A DNA stretch of 64,000 nucleotides, from assembly GCA_964419545.1 (NCBI GenBank), contig CAYQQU010000002.1, positions 105,413 to 169,412 on the forward strand, in the 5' to 3' direction. Below the pieces are notes generated by a model. That model was not told where the DNA came from and did not search any database. It saw only the letters and a list, made by a program, of their open reading frames with translations. Positions 18,810-27,583 of this stretch are shown piece after piece. This DNA is from CAYQQU01 sp964419545 (GTDB lineage: Bacteria; Bacteroidota; Bacteroidia; Chitinophagales; Saprospiraceae). Each line of letters opens with the position of its first letter. Positions within the stretch are counted from its first letter, which is position 1. The translations under genes and the position numbers were made by a program.

Positions 18810-19150
18810 ATTTTGCCGGTCTTCATTGGTTCAACTGTCGAAATTCTGCTCGCTTTGGAAGAAAAAGCGGGTATTCTTCCACAATTATATATTAATATAT
18901 TGTTAAATCCGAGATCCGGAGGGAACGTTATTATGATCCTTCGGAGTTATATAGTTAAGTGTTTACATTAATCTCATTAATATATCCTGTTATGATTGGC
19001 GCGCTATTTATTGTCGGCGGTGTGTGTTATGTCCTGTTCAAGTTGATGGAACAAAGAGGTATGTTCCGTTTTTGAAAAAAGTACGCCCCGGTTTTGCATC
19101 CTTATACCGTTTTCCGGCAACTTCGATAGTCTCTACTGCCGGATAACATC
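18810..19150. other. AT-rich intergenic region, 341 bases
   Basis: Separates the convergent PLP-enzyme and transglutaminase genes and is strikingly AT-rich compared with its surroundings. Just after the PLP gene a 7-base stem (TGGAAGA/TCTTCCA, 18856-18881) could weakly terminate transcription, but it lacks a T-tract. Runs such as TTATATATTAATATATTG follow. A 27-codon frame with a membrane-like peptide sits at 18992-19075. Confidence 0.5.
18992..19075 (+). CDS. Possible 27-residue single-pass membrane peptide
   Basis: ATG to TGA encodes a 27-residue peptide: a hydrophobic stretch (MIGALFIVGGVCYVLFKLM) followed by a short tail with Glu, Gln and two Arg (EQRGMFRF). This is the usual shape of bacterial membrane microproteins. 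It stands alone in an AT-rich gap with no recognised ribosome-binding site, which is normal for the phylum. A chance ORF is a real possibility; conservation would decide. Confidence 0.3.
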   Translation: MIGALFIVGGVCYVLFKLMEQRGMFRF

Positions 19151-20605
19151 CTATTCCTTCCCGTTCTTCACGTCGCTTCGTTCTTCGTATTCCACGGACA
19201 TATCGTATTGCCACTGATCGAAGTAGAGGTTTCCACCCCGCCATTCCACTTCTCCCCGTTGAAAATCGACTGTTTCGCTGCGCGGATAAATTTTTGCCGG
19301 AAAGAAGCGGCCGGAAAAATCGTCATTGACGATCAGGCGATAAGCGTCGGTGCTGCCGAAGAAAAAGCGGTCGGCCAGCGGATCGCCGGTTTGTTGCAGG
19401 TTGAAGTCAGGATCTACCGGCGCCCAGCCGATGCCTTCGAAGTAGACCTCAGCCCAGTCGTGCAGGTTGATAGCGGGCGGGTAGAGGAACCATCCGCTCT
19501 GCCATTTGGCGGGAATGCCGTTATAACGACACAAGGTGATGAACAGCAGGGATTTGATGCCGCAATCGCCGCGCCCGTGTTGCAGGCAGTACTGCGGCAG
19601 GCTTGGTATCGTTGAATATTCCAGGGCGCTGGTCCAGGGAATATGAGCGCCGATCCATTGGAACAAGAGCCAGGCTTTTTTTACCGGATCCGTTTCCTCA
19701 CCGATGATCTGTTCGGACAATTGGCGAATGGCCGGGGTAAACCGGATGTGGGGCGGGCGTTCGGAGGTAAAGATCTGAAAGTCGGTCTGTGTCGTGTCGT
19801 AGGGCGCTGCCGTTGTGCCCATCAGGTCGCGCCATTCGTTCCGGGCGGTGTATTCCGCCTCGTACCGGAAAACGGTTGGCGTTCCGGCGTGGGCGGCTTT
19901 TTCGAGATAGAGCGTTTGGTGCGCCACTTCGGCGGGAGAACGAACGAAGTGCGGTTCGCTCGTTGTCAGCAGGTTCACTTCGTTCAGGCGCTCGCCGTTC
20001 GGGCGTGGGAAAGGAAGCCAGGCGCGGAGGATCTCTCCTGCCGGAACGGCGTCAGCGTCAACGGTGAGCGTGTAGGTTATGGTGAACCGGACCGGTTTGA
20101 CGAACCTTTGGTCGCGGCTCCGGGCGGCGTGCACCACTGCCGGTAAATGTCGATTGAGGAAGGAGGTGAGCTGGTCTGTCGTTTCTCCTTCTACCGCGAT
20201 GCGTTTTTGGCGGGCTATGGAATCGATGCGAAACAGATTCCAGACGGCATTGCGGAAATAGCGTTTTTGTCCGTCGATGATGCGCATTTCGAGGGCGCCG
20301 GATTGTTCCCAGGTCTCGATTTGCTGATCCGTCAGTTCGGGAAAGTAGGGCTGCAGCGTTTTGCGCACGTAGTCTTCATCGCGATTAAAGTCGAGCCGGA
20401 TGCGGTCGAGCAGTTCGCGCTGCAGTTGCAGGTTCCAACGCGCGGTATCAGGCAGGTCGGGTCGGATCAGCAGTTGGTCGATCGCGCTCTGGGCGTCGGT
20501 GAAGTCGCCCTGTGTGATAAGTTGGTCGATGGCCGGCCGCCCGGTCTGGCCGAATATTGCGGTGGTTGAGCAGAGGAGGAAAAGAAAGATTTTCATTTTT
20601 TTCAT
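19151..20605 (-). CDS. Secreted transglutaminase-like (papain-fold) protein
   Basis: 484 residues from the ATG at 20605; a much longer open frame upstream is out of frame with the neighbouring gene and rejected. A signal peptide (MKKMKIFLFLLCSTTAIFGQ) leads into a helical region and a beta-domain (~165-290). The transglutaminase-like core at ~310-420 has Cys348 (GRGDCGIKSLL), His382 (NLHDWAEVYFEG) and Asp398 (APVDPDF), a complete catalytic triad. Most bacterial members are cysteine peptidases rather than crosslinkers. Its start overlaps the stop of the NlpC/P60 gene by 4 bases, so the two envelope Cys-hydrolases are made together. Confidence 0.85.
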   Translation of the reverse strand: MKKMKIFLFLLCSTTAIFGQTGRPAIDQLITQGDFTDAQSAIDQLLIRPDLPDTARWNLQLQRELLDRIRLDFNRDEDYVRKTLQPYFPELTDQQIETWEQSGALEMRIIDGQKRYFRNAVWNLFRIDSIARQKRIAVEGETTDQLTSFLNRHLPAVVHAARSRDQRFVKPVRFTITYTLTVDADAVPAGEILRAWLPFPRPNGERLNEVNLLTTSEPHFVRSPAEVAHQTLYLEKAAHAGTPTVFRYEAEYTARNEWRDLMGTTAAPYDTTQTDFQIFTSERPPHIRFTPAIRQLSEQIIGEETDPVKKAWLLFQWIGAHIPWTSALEYSTIPSLPQYCLQHGRGDCGIKSLLFITLCRYNGIPAKWQSGWFLYPPAINLHDWAEVYFEGIGWAPVDPDFNLQQTGDPLADRFFFGSTDAYRLIVNDDFSGRFFPAKIYPRSETVDFQRGEVEWRGGNLYFDQWQYDMSVEYEERSDVKNGKE

Positions 20606-21810
20606 TTTGGAAAGCCGTAGATCGGTAGTTCCCACAGCCATTGGGCGCCGTTCTCGCCGGGAGCGTTCAGGAGGCGGCGGGCCCGCACCAGGCTGGCCAG
20701 GCGTTCGGGATCGAAGCCGGGTTCGCCGGGGCGCAGGCTTTCGATGCGGGTGCTGCCGTTGCTGGCGCCGGCGTGGGCCATTTGCCCATTGCCGAGGTAG
20801 AGCCCGACGTGGGTAATTTTTTCCGGTTGCGTTCCATCGTCCGGCCGGCCGAAGAACAGGAGATCGCCCGGCCGGACGTTTTGCAGGGTACTGTCGGTGA
20901 CCACGTCGATGCCGGTGTGCACCTGCTGGGAAGCGTCGCGTGGGAGCAGCAGCCCGTGCAGTCGGAAGATGGTTTTGGTATAGCCGCTGCAGTCCATCGC
21001 TTTGGCGGAGGTGCCGCCCCACATATACGGGCGCCCGAGCAGGCGGCGGGCGGTGGTGAAGATGGCGGCCGTGTCGAGCCGGCGGCTTTTGCGCCATTCG
21101 TCCATTGTGAGCAGGTCGCTTTGGGGCACGAAGCCTTCCCGGCCGTCGGGGCAGCGGACTTTGGCGAAGTCGCCCACGTCGCCCGGTCTTTTTTCCAGGA
21201 TGCTTCCGGGGAGCAGGTCGACCAGAATGGGGTGAGGCGTTCGGCCGGATACGGTTTCGAAGACGTAGCCGAAGTCGGCATCGAAGAAGACGCGATCCGA
21301 CGTCTGCCAGGTGTCGAGTTCGGTTTCGGTCAGGAGCCGGATCTCACCGGCATTGATCCAGCCCAGGTAGCCGTCGGGGGTTTGCACCAGCAACCAGTTG
21401 TCTTTTTTCTCGAAGACCCGCAGCGGCGTTCCCAGGACGGCCTGTGTCGCCATTTCTGCAGAATGGCGGGGTTCCGAACGAATATTAGCGGGGGATACCT
21501 TGGCCAGTCCATAGACCTGATCGTTCAATCGTTCCCGGTCGGGCAGCACCTGAACATAGTCTTCGACCCGGATGCCGGCACTGTCGAGTTGCAGGAGCAG
21601 TTGTGCTTTAGCTTCCGGCAGGGTGGTTTCGCCTTGGAGCGTCACGGCGCCGTTGGGCGCGGGGGTCGCGATGATATTGAAGCGGGCGATCCGGCGGTCG
21701 GGAGCGTAGCGCAGCGCCACCTGTTCGATGACGGCGTTGGCTTCCCGGGTGCGTTCGGCCCCGCAGGCGGCGAGGAGGAGCAGCAGCAACAGAAAAAAAG
21801 AAAAGCGCAT
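20602..21810 (-). CDS. NlpC/P60 peptidoglycan-peptide hydrolase lipoprotein
   Basis: 402 residues from the ATG at 21810, chosen over an upstream TTG because it starts with a lipoprotein signal (MRFSFFLLLLLLLAACGAE). Residues ~95-240 contain SH3b-like repeats (EPRHSAEMATQAVLGTPLRV). The C-terminal NlpC/P60 domain has Cys274 (MDCSGYTKTIF), His334 (ITHVGLYLGN) and His346 (MAHAGA), the catalytic triad. The arrangement resembles YkfC-type gamma-D-glutamyl-diamino-acid endopeptidases that trim muropeptides. It probably acts in the periplasm, attached to a membrane. First gene of a pair with the transglutaminase-like protein. Confidence 0.9.
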   Translation of the reverse strand: MRFSFFLLLLLLLAACGAERTREANAVIEQVALRYAPDRRIARFNIIATPAPNGAVTLQGETTLPEAKAQLLLQLDSAGIRVEDYVQVLPDRERLNDQVYGLAKVSPANIRSEPRHSAEMATQAVLGTPLRVFEKKDNWLLVQTPDGYLGWINAGEIRLLTETELDTWQTSDRVFFDADFGYVFETVSGRTPHPILVDLLPGSILEKRPGDVGDFAKVRCPDGREGFVPQSDLLTMDEWRKSRRLDTAAIFTTARRLLGRPYMWGGTSAKAMDCSGYTKTIFRLHGLLLPRDASQQVHTGIDVVTDSTLQNVRPGDLLFFGRPDDGTQPEKITHVGLYLGNGQMAHAGASNGSTRIESLRPGEPGFDPERLASLVRARRLLNAPGENGAQWLWELPIYGFPK

Positions 21811-21876
21811 AGCAGGATTTTCAGAAAAGATAGGGAAAAGTTGGGTTTTGGCCAATGGAACCGACCCAGGGAATAA

Positions 21877-21910
21877 AAAAAACGGCCCGGAGATCTCCGG
21901 GCCGTTTTTT
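21877..21910. terminator. Perfect 34-base palindromic bidirectional terminator
   Basis: A-run, GC-rich stem centred on AGATCT at 21891-21896, then T-run. Every base from 21877 to 21910 is matched by its mirror partner, giving a U-tract in either direction. It lies 37 bases after the stop of the leftward beta-helix gene and upstream of the leftward NlpC/P60 gene, so its main job is to end the beta-helix transcript. Confidence 0.85.
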
Positions 21911-21946
21911 ATTCCGACGCCTTATTGATTAAGGAAGCGGCAGTGA

Positions 21947-22954
21947 CTAGCGGTAGGCGCTCATTTTGATGCCGCCCTGGCTTTTACCGCGGGCGCTAAG
22001 CGTATTTACCGTGCCGCTGATATCGTTGCCCGAGCCGAGGCTGGAGCGGTTGTCGGAGAAGCGGCAAGCCTGCAGGATGACCTCGCAGGTGCCTTTTTCT
22101 TCATTGATGCTGAAGATGCTGCTGCCTTTCATTTGGGAAAGGTTGCGCGTGAAGGTGCAATTTTCAACGAAGGGGCGCGTTTCGCCGTGAGCGCCTTCGT
22201 TCATGATGCCGGCGCCGTACATCGACTCGTTCTGGTCGAAGGTGCAGCCGATGATCTGCGGCGTGCAGACGCCGTAGTTGCCGTCGTTGAAGATAGCGCC
22301 GCCTTCGAGGCCTGCCATGTTTTTGGTGAAGGTACAATTGACGATGCGCGGGCGGCACTCGCCGTTTTGGGCGAAGTTGTAGAGCCCGGCGCCTTCGCGC
22401 GCCCGGTTCCTTTCGAAGGTACAGTTGACGATAGCGGGGCTGGAGTGGCCGTTGGAACCGTCGTTAAACCAGCCGGCGCCGCTGCGGTGCGCTCCGGTGG
22501 TTTCCCCTTCGCCGTTGGCGAAGCCGTCGCGGATGATGAAGCCGTCGACAATCGTATTCTGATTGGCGTTGCGGGTGACGACCACGGAGTAGGAGTTATC
22601 TTCGAAAGAAGGAGTGCCGATCTCGCCGCTGAGGATGGTGCGCTGGCCCTGCCAGTCGCGCTGGCGGCGTTCCGTTTCCCGGCCCACGAATCCGCCGTAG
22701 ACAGCCACGCCGGAGGGGATGCGGAAAGAAGCGTTGCGATCGAAGCCGGCGGTTGGCTTGTAGATGCCTGCCGCGACCCAGATCTCGTCGCCTGATTTTG
22801 CTTTTTTGAGCGCCATTTGCAGGCTTCCCAGAGCGTTCGCCCAGGAGGAGCCGTTGCCGTTAGCGCCTTGCTTGACATGGATAACTTGCTGAGCTACTGC
22901 GGTATTTGCAAATAGGAACAGAACAAGGACCGGAATAAACGATAAAATTTTCAC
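21947..22954 (-). CDS. Secreted parallel beta-helix protein
   Basis: 335 residues beginning at a GTG, with a signal peptide (MKILSFIPVLVLFLFANTAVAQ). The body shows short repeated turns such as AIVNCTFERNRAREGAGLYN, RIVNCTFTKNMAGLEGGAIFN and QIIGCTFDQNESMYGAGIMN, the pattern of right-handed parallel beta-helix proteins (polymorphic outer-membrane/pectate-lyase type). The NGSSWANALGSLQMAL opening is common in Bacteroidota 'right-handed parallel beta-helix repeat-containing' proteins. No T9SS sorting domain is present at the C-terminus (ends IKMSAYR), so release by another route or periplasmic location is possible. No catalytic motif seen; function unknown. Confidence 0.8.
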   Translation of the reverse strand: MKILSFIPVLVLFLFANTAVAQQVIHVKQGANGNGSSWANALGSLQMALKKAKSGDEIWVAAGIYKPTAGFDRNASFRIPSGVAVYGGFVGRETERRQRDWQGQRTILSGEIGTPSFEDNSYSVVVTRNANQNTIVDGFIIRDGFANGEGETTGAHRSGAGWFNDGSNGHSSPAIVNCTFERNRAREGAGLYNFAQNGECRPRIVNCTFTKNMAGLEGGAIFNDGNYGVCTPQIIGCTFDQNESMYGAGIMNEGAHGETRPFVENCTFTRNLSQMKGSSIFSINEEKGTCEVILQACRFSDNRSSLGSGNDISGTVNTLSARGKSQGGIKMSAYR

Positions 22955-23569
22955 GCCTTTCGTGTTTTGAAGTTGGTAATAGTAAAAAGATCGCCTTATG
23001 TAAAAAGTGATTTGGACCCTAACGTAGTGAGAGGATGAGATTAGCTAGTCTTCACGCAAAGAATAACTTGCTACGTTATGACCAAGGGTCAAACGAAATG
23101 CACAAAAATGTTGGATAGTAGTACAATGGGAATTAGAGCTAAAACTACATGGGATGATTTGCCCTAATACGCTACAAAAATATGATTTTTTTTGATAACT
23201 GCAAGAACCTATTTTGATTTTGGAAATATTCTTTTGCTAATACGAATAAAATCAGGATTAATTAGATGGGATGTAACATTTAAAGGAAAATTAACGTATA
23301 TTGCCGCAGAAACTATCTACTATCGGTCTGCTGGCCGATTAGTAAGTAATTGACCCATTCTAAATGGTCCCCCTCAATTTAATCGCACCTCCCCCTGGAG
23401 TGCCGAGCTTTGAAAAGGCGACCTGCATCTTTCTACTACTACATTTACTGAGAGGTTATTATCCGTACTCGTCGAACTAATTCCTTGTGATACATTATAG
23501 CATGTATAAGGCGCCTCTATGCGAGGTAGGTCATATATATTAATCACTGTGCACTAACAATCAGGCATT
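22955..23569. other. Long AT-rich non-coding region, 615 bases
   Basis: Between the leftward beta-helix gene and the rightward PorP/OmpA/adhesin unit. No frame of useful length is open on either strand. The sequence is distinctly AT-rich with many A/T runs (e.g. 23179-23290). It must hold the promoter of the surface-adhesin unit, but no exact TAnnTTTG element was found at a suitable distance from 23570. I see no stable hairpin or repeat. Confidence 0.5.
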
Positions 23570-24685
23570 ATGACAACCGGGAAAAGCCTACGACCGGGAA
23601 TAACTGAACCAGCAAAAACGAGAATAGCCTTGGAAAGAAAACTACACCTTACCGTTTTACTCGTATTCCTCTCCGCAGCGATCTGGGCGCAGGACATCCA
23701 CTACTCCCAGTTTCACAATGCGCCGTTGGTGATCAACCCGGCTCTTACGGGCGTATTTCGGGGCGATGTTCGTTTCTCCGGAAATTTCCGCCACCAATGG
23801 CCGCGGCCGCCCGTGGAATACACTACTTTTACGGCGATGGCGGACATGAAGTTTCTGCCCGACCCGGAAGTATCCAACAATGTCCCCGGTTTTTTCTCCG
23901 GCGGATTGAATTTCAACTACGACCAGGCCGGCGATTCCAAACTCAGCCTGGCCAGTCTCGGCCTGAACGGTTCGTATACCCGGATGCTCGACAAGCGTTG
24001 GTTTGCTTCCGTGGGCGTCCAACTCGCCGGCAGCCAGCGCCGCTTTGACACCGACGATCTGTTTTTCGACGATCAGTACGTGCCGGGCAGCCCCGGGCCG
24101 GGACAACCGACCAAAGAAGCTTTTCCCAATACCAGCAATTTTTTCCTCGATTTCTCGGCGGGCTTCAACATACGCTACCAAAACTTCAGCGGCTGTACCA
24201 ATGTGGATTTGCTGCGGGACCGGACTCGCGTCGACTTCGGTCTCGGCATATTTCATCTCAACCGGCCCGATCAGAGCTTTATCGAGGATGAGAAAGTGGA
24301 GGTGTTTACGCGTTACACGCCCTACGCCCTCGGCCTTATCAAGCTCTCCCCCGATTTCGACCTGGCCGCCAATGTGATGCTCCAGTTTCAGGGGCCCTAC
24401 CGGGAGTACGTCGGCGCCATAGGCCCCAAGTTCCACATCGACAAAACGCCGGGCGATCAGGTCTCCCTGCAGCTGTTGCTGGGCCTGCGCCTCAACGACG
24501 AGGAGTTGTCTTCCTGGTTCCCGAGCATCGAAGTGTTTTACAAAAACTGGCGCGCCGGGTTCAGCTACGACTTCGACGTGTCGGACTTCGATGTTGCTAC
24601 CGATGGCATCGGCGGTCCGGAGTTGACCCTCCGCTATATCCTGATCAAGCCGCGCTACAACTGCCGGATCTGTCCTTTAATCTAG
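23570..24685 (+). CDS. PorP/SprF family T9SS outer-membrane protein
   Basis: 371 residues. The family signature follows the signal peptide: WAQDIHYSQFHNAPLVINPA, then TGVFRGDVRF, with a membrane beta-barrel pattern to the end (LTLRYILIKP). The annotated ATG leaves ~23 residues before the signal core (LHLTVLLVFLSAAIWA); a TTG at 23630 would give a conventional signal, so the start is uncertain. In Flavobacterium johnsoniae SprF is needed for surface display of the adhesin SprB, and PorP acts in T9SS secretion. Here it heads a three-gene unit with an OmpA/PD40 protein and a giant CHU_C adhesin, so a dedicated export/attachment partner role is likely. Confidence 0.9.
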   Translation: MTTGKSLRPGITEPAKTRIALERKLHLTVLLVFLSAAIWAQDIHYSQFHNAPLVINPALTGVFRGDVRFSGNFRHQWPRPPVEYTTFTAMADMKFLPDPEVSNNVPGFFSGGLNFNYDQAGDSKLSLASLGLNGSYTRMLDKRWFASVGVQLAGSQRRFDTDDLFFDDQYVPGSPGPGQPTKEAFPNTSNFFLDFSAGFNIRYQNFSGCTNVDLLRDRTRVDFGLGIFHLNRPDQSFIEDEKVEVFTRYTPYALGLIKLSPDFDLAANVMLQFQGPYREYVGAIGPKFHIDKTPGDQVSLQLLLGLRLNDEELSSWFPSIEVFYKNWRAGFSYDFDVSDFDVATDGIGGPELTLRYILIKPRYNCRICPLI

Positions 24686-24722
24686 TAGAGAAAGACTTTA
24701 TAAACCAAGAGAATACATCGCT

Positions 24723-27542
24723 ATGAGTTTCAATAGCATCCCAATGCCTGACTTCCTGGCGAATACCAGGGACGGCCGGGAACATGAACGGAAAATCCGC
24801 TTTTCCCTCGTCCTCGCTTGGCTAATGCCGGCTTTTTTCCTGTTGGGCCTCCCCCAGGGGTATGCCCAGAACCCTTCTTTCAGCGCCGTAGTGGAAGCCG
24901 CCGATGAAGCCTTTCAGAAGGAAGACTACTACAACGCTTATCATCTTTACCGCAAAGCAGTGGTCTACAAAAAAGCTGATCTGCGCACGCAATACAAGCT
25001 CGCCGAAGCGGCGCGCATGGCCAATATGTACAGCGTCGCCGTCGACGAGTTCATCAAAGTCATCAGCGACTCCACCTACCGGCAAATGGTCGATGCGGGC
25101 GATACCGAGGTTACCCGCGCCCCGCTCCGACTCGGTCAGCTCTATACTACCGGCGACAATTGCAGCCTGGCGGTCAATTATTTCGACGATTACCTCCGGC
25201 AGCCGAACATGCCCAGCGACGGCATCCGGGAAGCCGAGCAAGGGCTGCGCAACTGCCAGCATGCCGGCGACATGAAAAGCGGGTTCCCGGAAGATACGCT
25301 GGTGCATCTCGACGAATCGGTCAACACCTATTACATGGAGTTCAGCCCGGTCGAGCAAAACGGTACGCTTTACTATGCTTCCTTCCGGTTTGACGACCAG
25401 GCCGATAAGGTCAAGCCGCGCCGGAAGTTCTTCCGCATCATGGAAATGTCCGATAGCGTTTCCACTAAAGTGCTGCCCGACAGCGACCATAAGGGAAAAC
25501 ATACCGGCCATCCTGCTTTTACGCCGGACGGCCGGCGCATGTACTACACCGTTTGCGAATACATCGACAAATCCCTGGATATCCGTTGCGACATTTATTA
25601 CCGCGACCGGAACTCCGAAAAACAGGGCAAACCGTCCGGCGGGCGTTGGGGAAAACCCGAAAAAGTATCTTTTAACGACTCTACGGCCACCAACACCATG
25701 CCCAGCGTAGGTGTCGACGCAAGCGGACAGGAAGTGATCTTCTTCGCCTCCAATCGCGGCGGGAAGACCGATCTGGACCTGTACTACGTACCCAAAACCG
25801 GCCCCGGACCGAAAGACTACGGAACGCCCCGCCCGCTCAGCGGCGTCAATACCAGCGGCGACGACGTCTCGCCCTTCTACGCCATTGCCCAGAATACTCT
25901 TTATTTCAGCACCGACGGACGTCCCACCATGGGCGGCCTGGATATCTACCGGGTGAGCGGCAGTCCGGGCAACTGGGGAACGCCCGAACCAATGGAGGTT
26001 CCTTATAATACCACTTATGACGACTTGTACTACAGCGTCTCGGAAACCAATGAGAAACGAACGGCCTACCTGGCTTCCGACCGACTGGTCAACGATTCCA
26101 TCGTGACGCCCCAATCGGGTAAGGAGCGTTGCTGCCACGATATTTTCCGGATCGACCTGCCGATCCGACCCGAATTGTGCGTCACCGTTTATTGTGACAA
26201 TCAGTATTCGCCCTTCGACTCGGTCAATTGCGAGGTGGCCGAAGTGGTCGGCTACGGGGAAGAACCGGTTACCAATTACCAAATCCAACCGGACGGCAAA
26301 CACTGTTACCCGGTAAAGCGCGACGCCCGTTACCGCATTCGCATCGATATGGTCGGGTTTACGAAAGTGGACACCATCATCAATATAGACCGGGAGAACC
26401 TGCCGACGCCACCGGAAATAGCCCTTACCTTCCGCCTCAAGCAGCTGCTGAAAATTAACGTCGTAGACAGTGAAACGCGGGAACCGGTCACCGGCGCAGA
26501 GCTCATTCTCTACGACGCCGCAGACCCGGACAATTTGATCTACCCCAATCCGGACTACCCCAGCGACCCGGGCAGCAATGTTTTTGAGTTCCCGGTGGCG
26601 TTCCGGGCCGGTAATTCCTACGTCATCGAAATCAACGCACCGGGGTACAACCCCCTGGTCAATAGTGATATTCTGGCCAATATCGACCAGAGTCTGATCT
26701 GTAATCCGTTCAGCCTGGACGTAGACCTCCCGCCGCCGCCGCCGCCGCCGAATTGCCTGGATTCAACGGCTATTCAGCTGTTCTTTGAGAACAACGAGCC
26801 GGGACCGTACTCCAGATATGCTTATACGACGACTACCGATTACGGTCAAACGTTTGAAGACTACGCCAGCCCGGAAAACATCAATACCTACCAGACCAAT
26901 TTCGAGTCCGATTTCGGTAAGCTTACTCCGGAAATAAAAACGCAGTTTTTGAATTCCATCAACCTGGATGCTGCGGCTATCCCGAATCGGATCGACGGCT
27001 TTTTCGACCTGACCGTGAAAGCCAATAAACGGCAACTGGACAATTTTATCGAAGAGGTGAAGCGACTGCTGGAAAGCGGCACGCCCGTGGAATTGAAAAT
27101 TGCCGGCTTCGCCAGTCCGAAAGGCAATCCCATCTACAACATCGCCCTTAGCCGGCGCCGGATCTCCAGCGTCAAACGGTATATGCTCGACAGCCTGGGT
27201 CTGGCCGGCTACTTCCGGAGCGGACTGCTGGCAATCGACACTACCGATTATAACGGCAGCGCCAATGTACAGGAAGCGTTCAAGCCGGTGCTGGATATAT
27301 TCGATGCGCTGCGGGTCAATTTCCGGAAATACGGGTATTACCAACCCCTTGAACTGGATACTTATTCCGTGCTGGCGGGCTCGGAACGCCGGGTAGAGGT
27401 GAGCGTAGTTCAACCGATCTGCGGAGATTACGACAACCCCGATCCACCTTATCCGACCTCGCCGGGTTACGAAGGCGATGATCCGCCGGACGAATACAGC
27501 CCTTACCGTTCTTATGACGGAGGCGATAATAACGATAACTAA
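24723..27542 (+). CDS. OmpA-family protein with TPR and PD40 repeats
   Basis: 939 residues. Signal segment at ~28-48 (LVLAWLMPAFFLLGLPQGYA), then TPR-like helices (~55-165, FQKEDYYNAYHLYRKAV), a WD40-like PD40 beta-propeller (~205-470, with GHPAFTPDGRRMYYT and DVSPFYAIAQNTLYFSTDGR), a carboxypeptidase-regulatory-like beta domain (~575-670), an eight-proline linker near 680 and a C-terminal OmpA-like peptidoglycan-binding domain (~790-910, GFASPKGNPIYNIALSRRRI). The same TPR-PD40-OmpA architecture is common next to PorP/SprF genes in Bacteroidota and probably ties the outer-membrane partner to peptidoglycan. It lies 37 bases after the PorP/SprF gene and 41 before the adhesin. Confidence 0.88.
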   Translation: MSFNSIPMPDFLANTRDGREHERKIRFSLVLAWLMPAFFLLGLPQGYAQNPSFSAVVEAADEAFQKEDYYNAYHLYRKAVVYKKADLRTQYKLAEAARMANMYSVAVDEFIKVISDSTYRQMVDAGDTEVTRAPLRLGQLYTTGDNCSLAVNYFDDYLRQPNMPSDGIREAEQGLRNCQHAGDMKSGFPEDTLVHLDESVNTYYMEFSPVEQNGTLYYASFRFDDQADKVKPRRKFFRIMEMSDSVSTKVLPDSDHKGKHTGHPAFTPDGRRMYYTVCEYIDKSLDIRCDIYYRDRNSEKQGKPSGGRWGKPEKVSFNDSTATNTMPSVGVDASGQEVIFFASNRGGKTDLDLYYVPKTGPGPKDYGTPRPLSGVNTSGDDVSPFYAIAQNTLYFSTDGRPTMGGLDIYRVSGSPGNWGTPEPMEVPYNTTYDDLYYSVSETNEKRTAYLASDRLVNDSIVTPQSGKERCCHDIFRIDLPIRPELCVTVYCDNQYSPFDSVNCEVAEVVGYGEEPVTNYQIQPDGKHCYPVKRDARYRIRIDMVGFTKVDTIINIDRENLPTPPEIALTFRLKQLLKINVVDSETREPVTGAELILYDAADPDNLIYPNPDYPSDPGSNVFEFPVAFRAGNSYVIEINAPGYNPLVNSDILANIDQSLICNPFSLDVDLPPPPPPPNCLDSTAIQLFFENNEPGPYSRYAYTTTTDYGQTFEDYASPENINTYQTNFESDFGKLTPEIKTQFLNSINLDAAAIPNRIDGFFDLTVKANKRQLDNFIEEVKRLLESGTPVELKIAGFASPKGNPIYNIALSRRRISSVKRYMLDSLGLAGYFRSGLLAIDTTDYNGSANVQEAFKPVLDIFDALRVNFRKYGYYQPLELDTYSVLAGSERRVEVSVVQPICGDYDNPDPPYPTSPGYEGDDPPDEYSPYRSYDGGDNNDN

Positions 27543-27583
27543 TCCCTTGAACTTTGATCAAGAAAAAATATAAACGAGGCGCC

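Noticed and set aside
19038..19244. 68-codon leftward frame at the end of the transglutaminase gene
   Set aside because: Overlaps the real gene's end out of frame and is Arg-rich without features.
20606..21097. N-terminal extension of the transglutaminase-like frame
   Set aside because: Overlaps the NlpC/P60 gene in another frame and is Arg/Pro-rich; the real start at 20605 gives a signal peptide.
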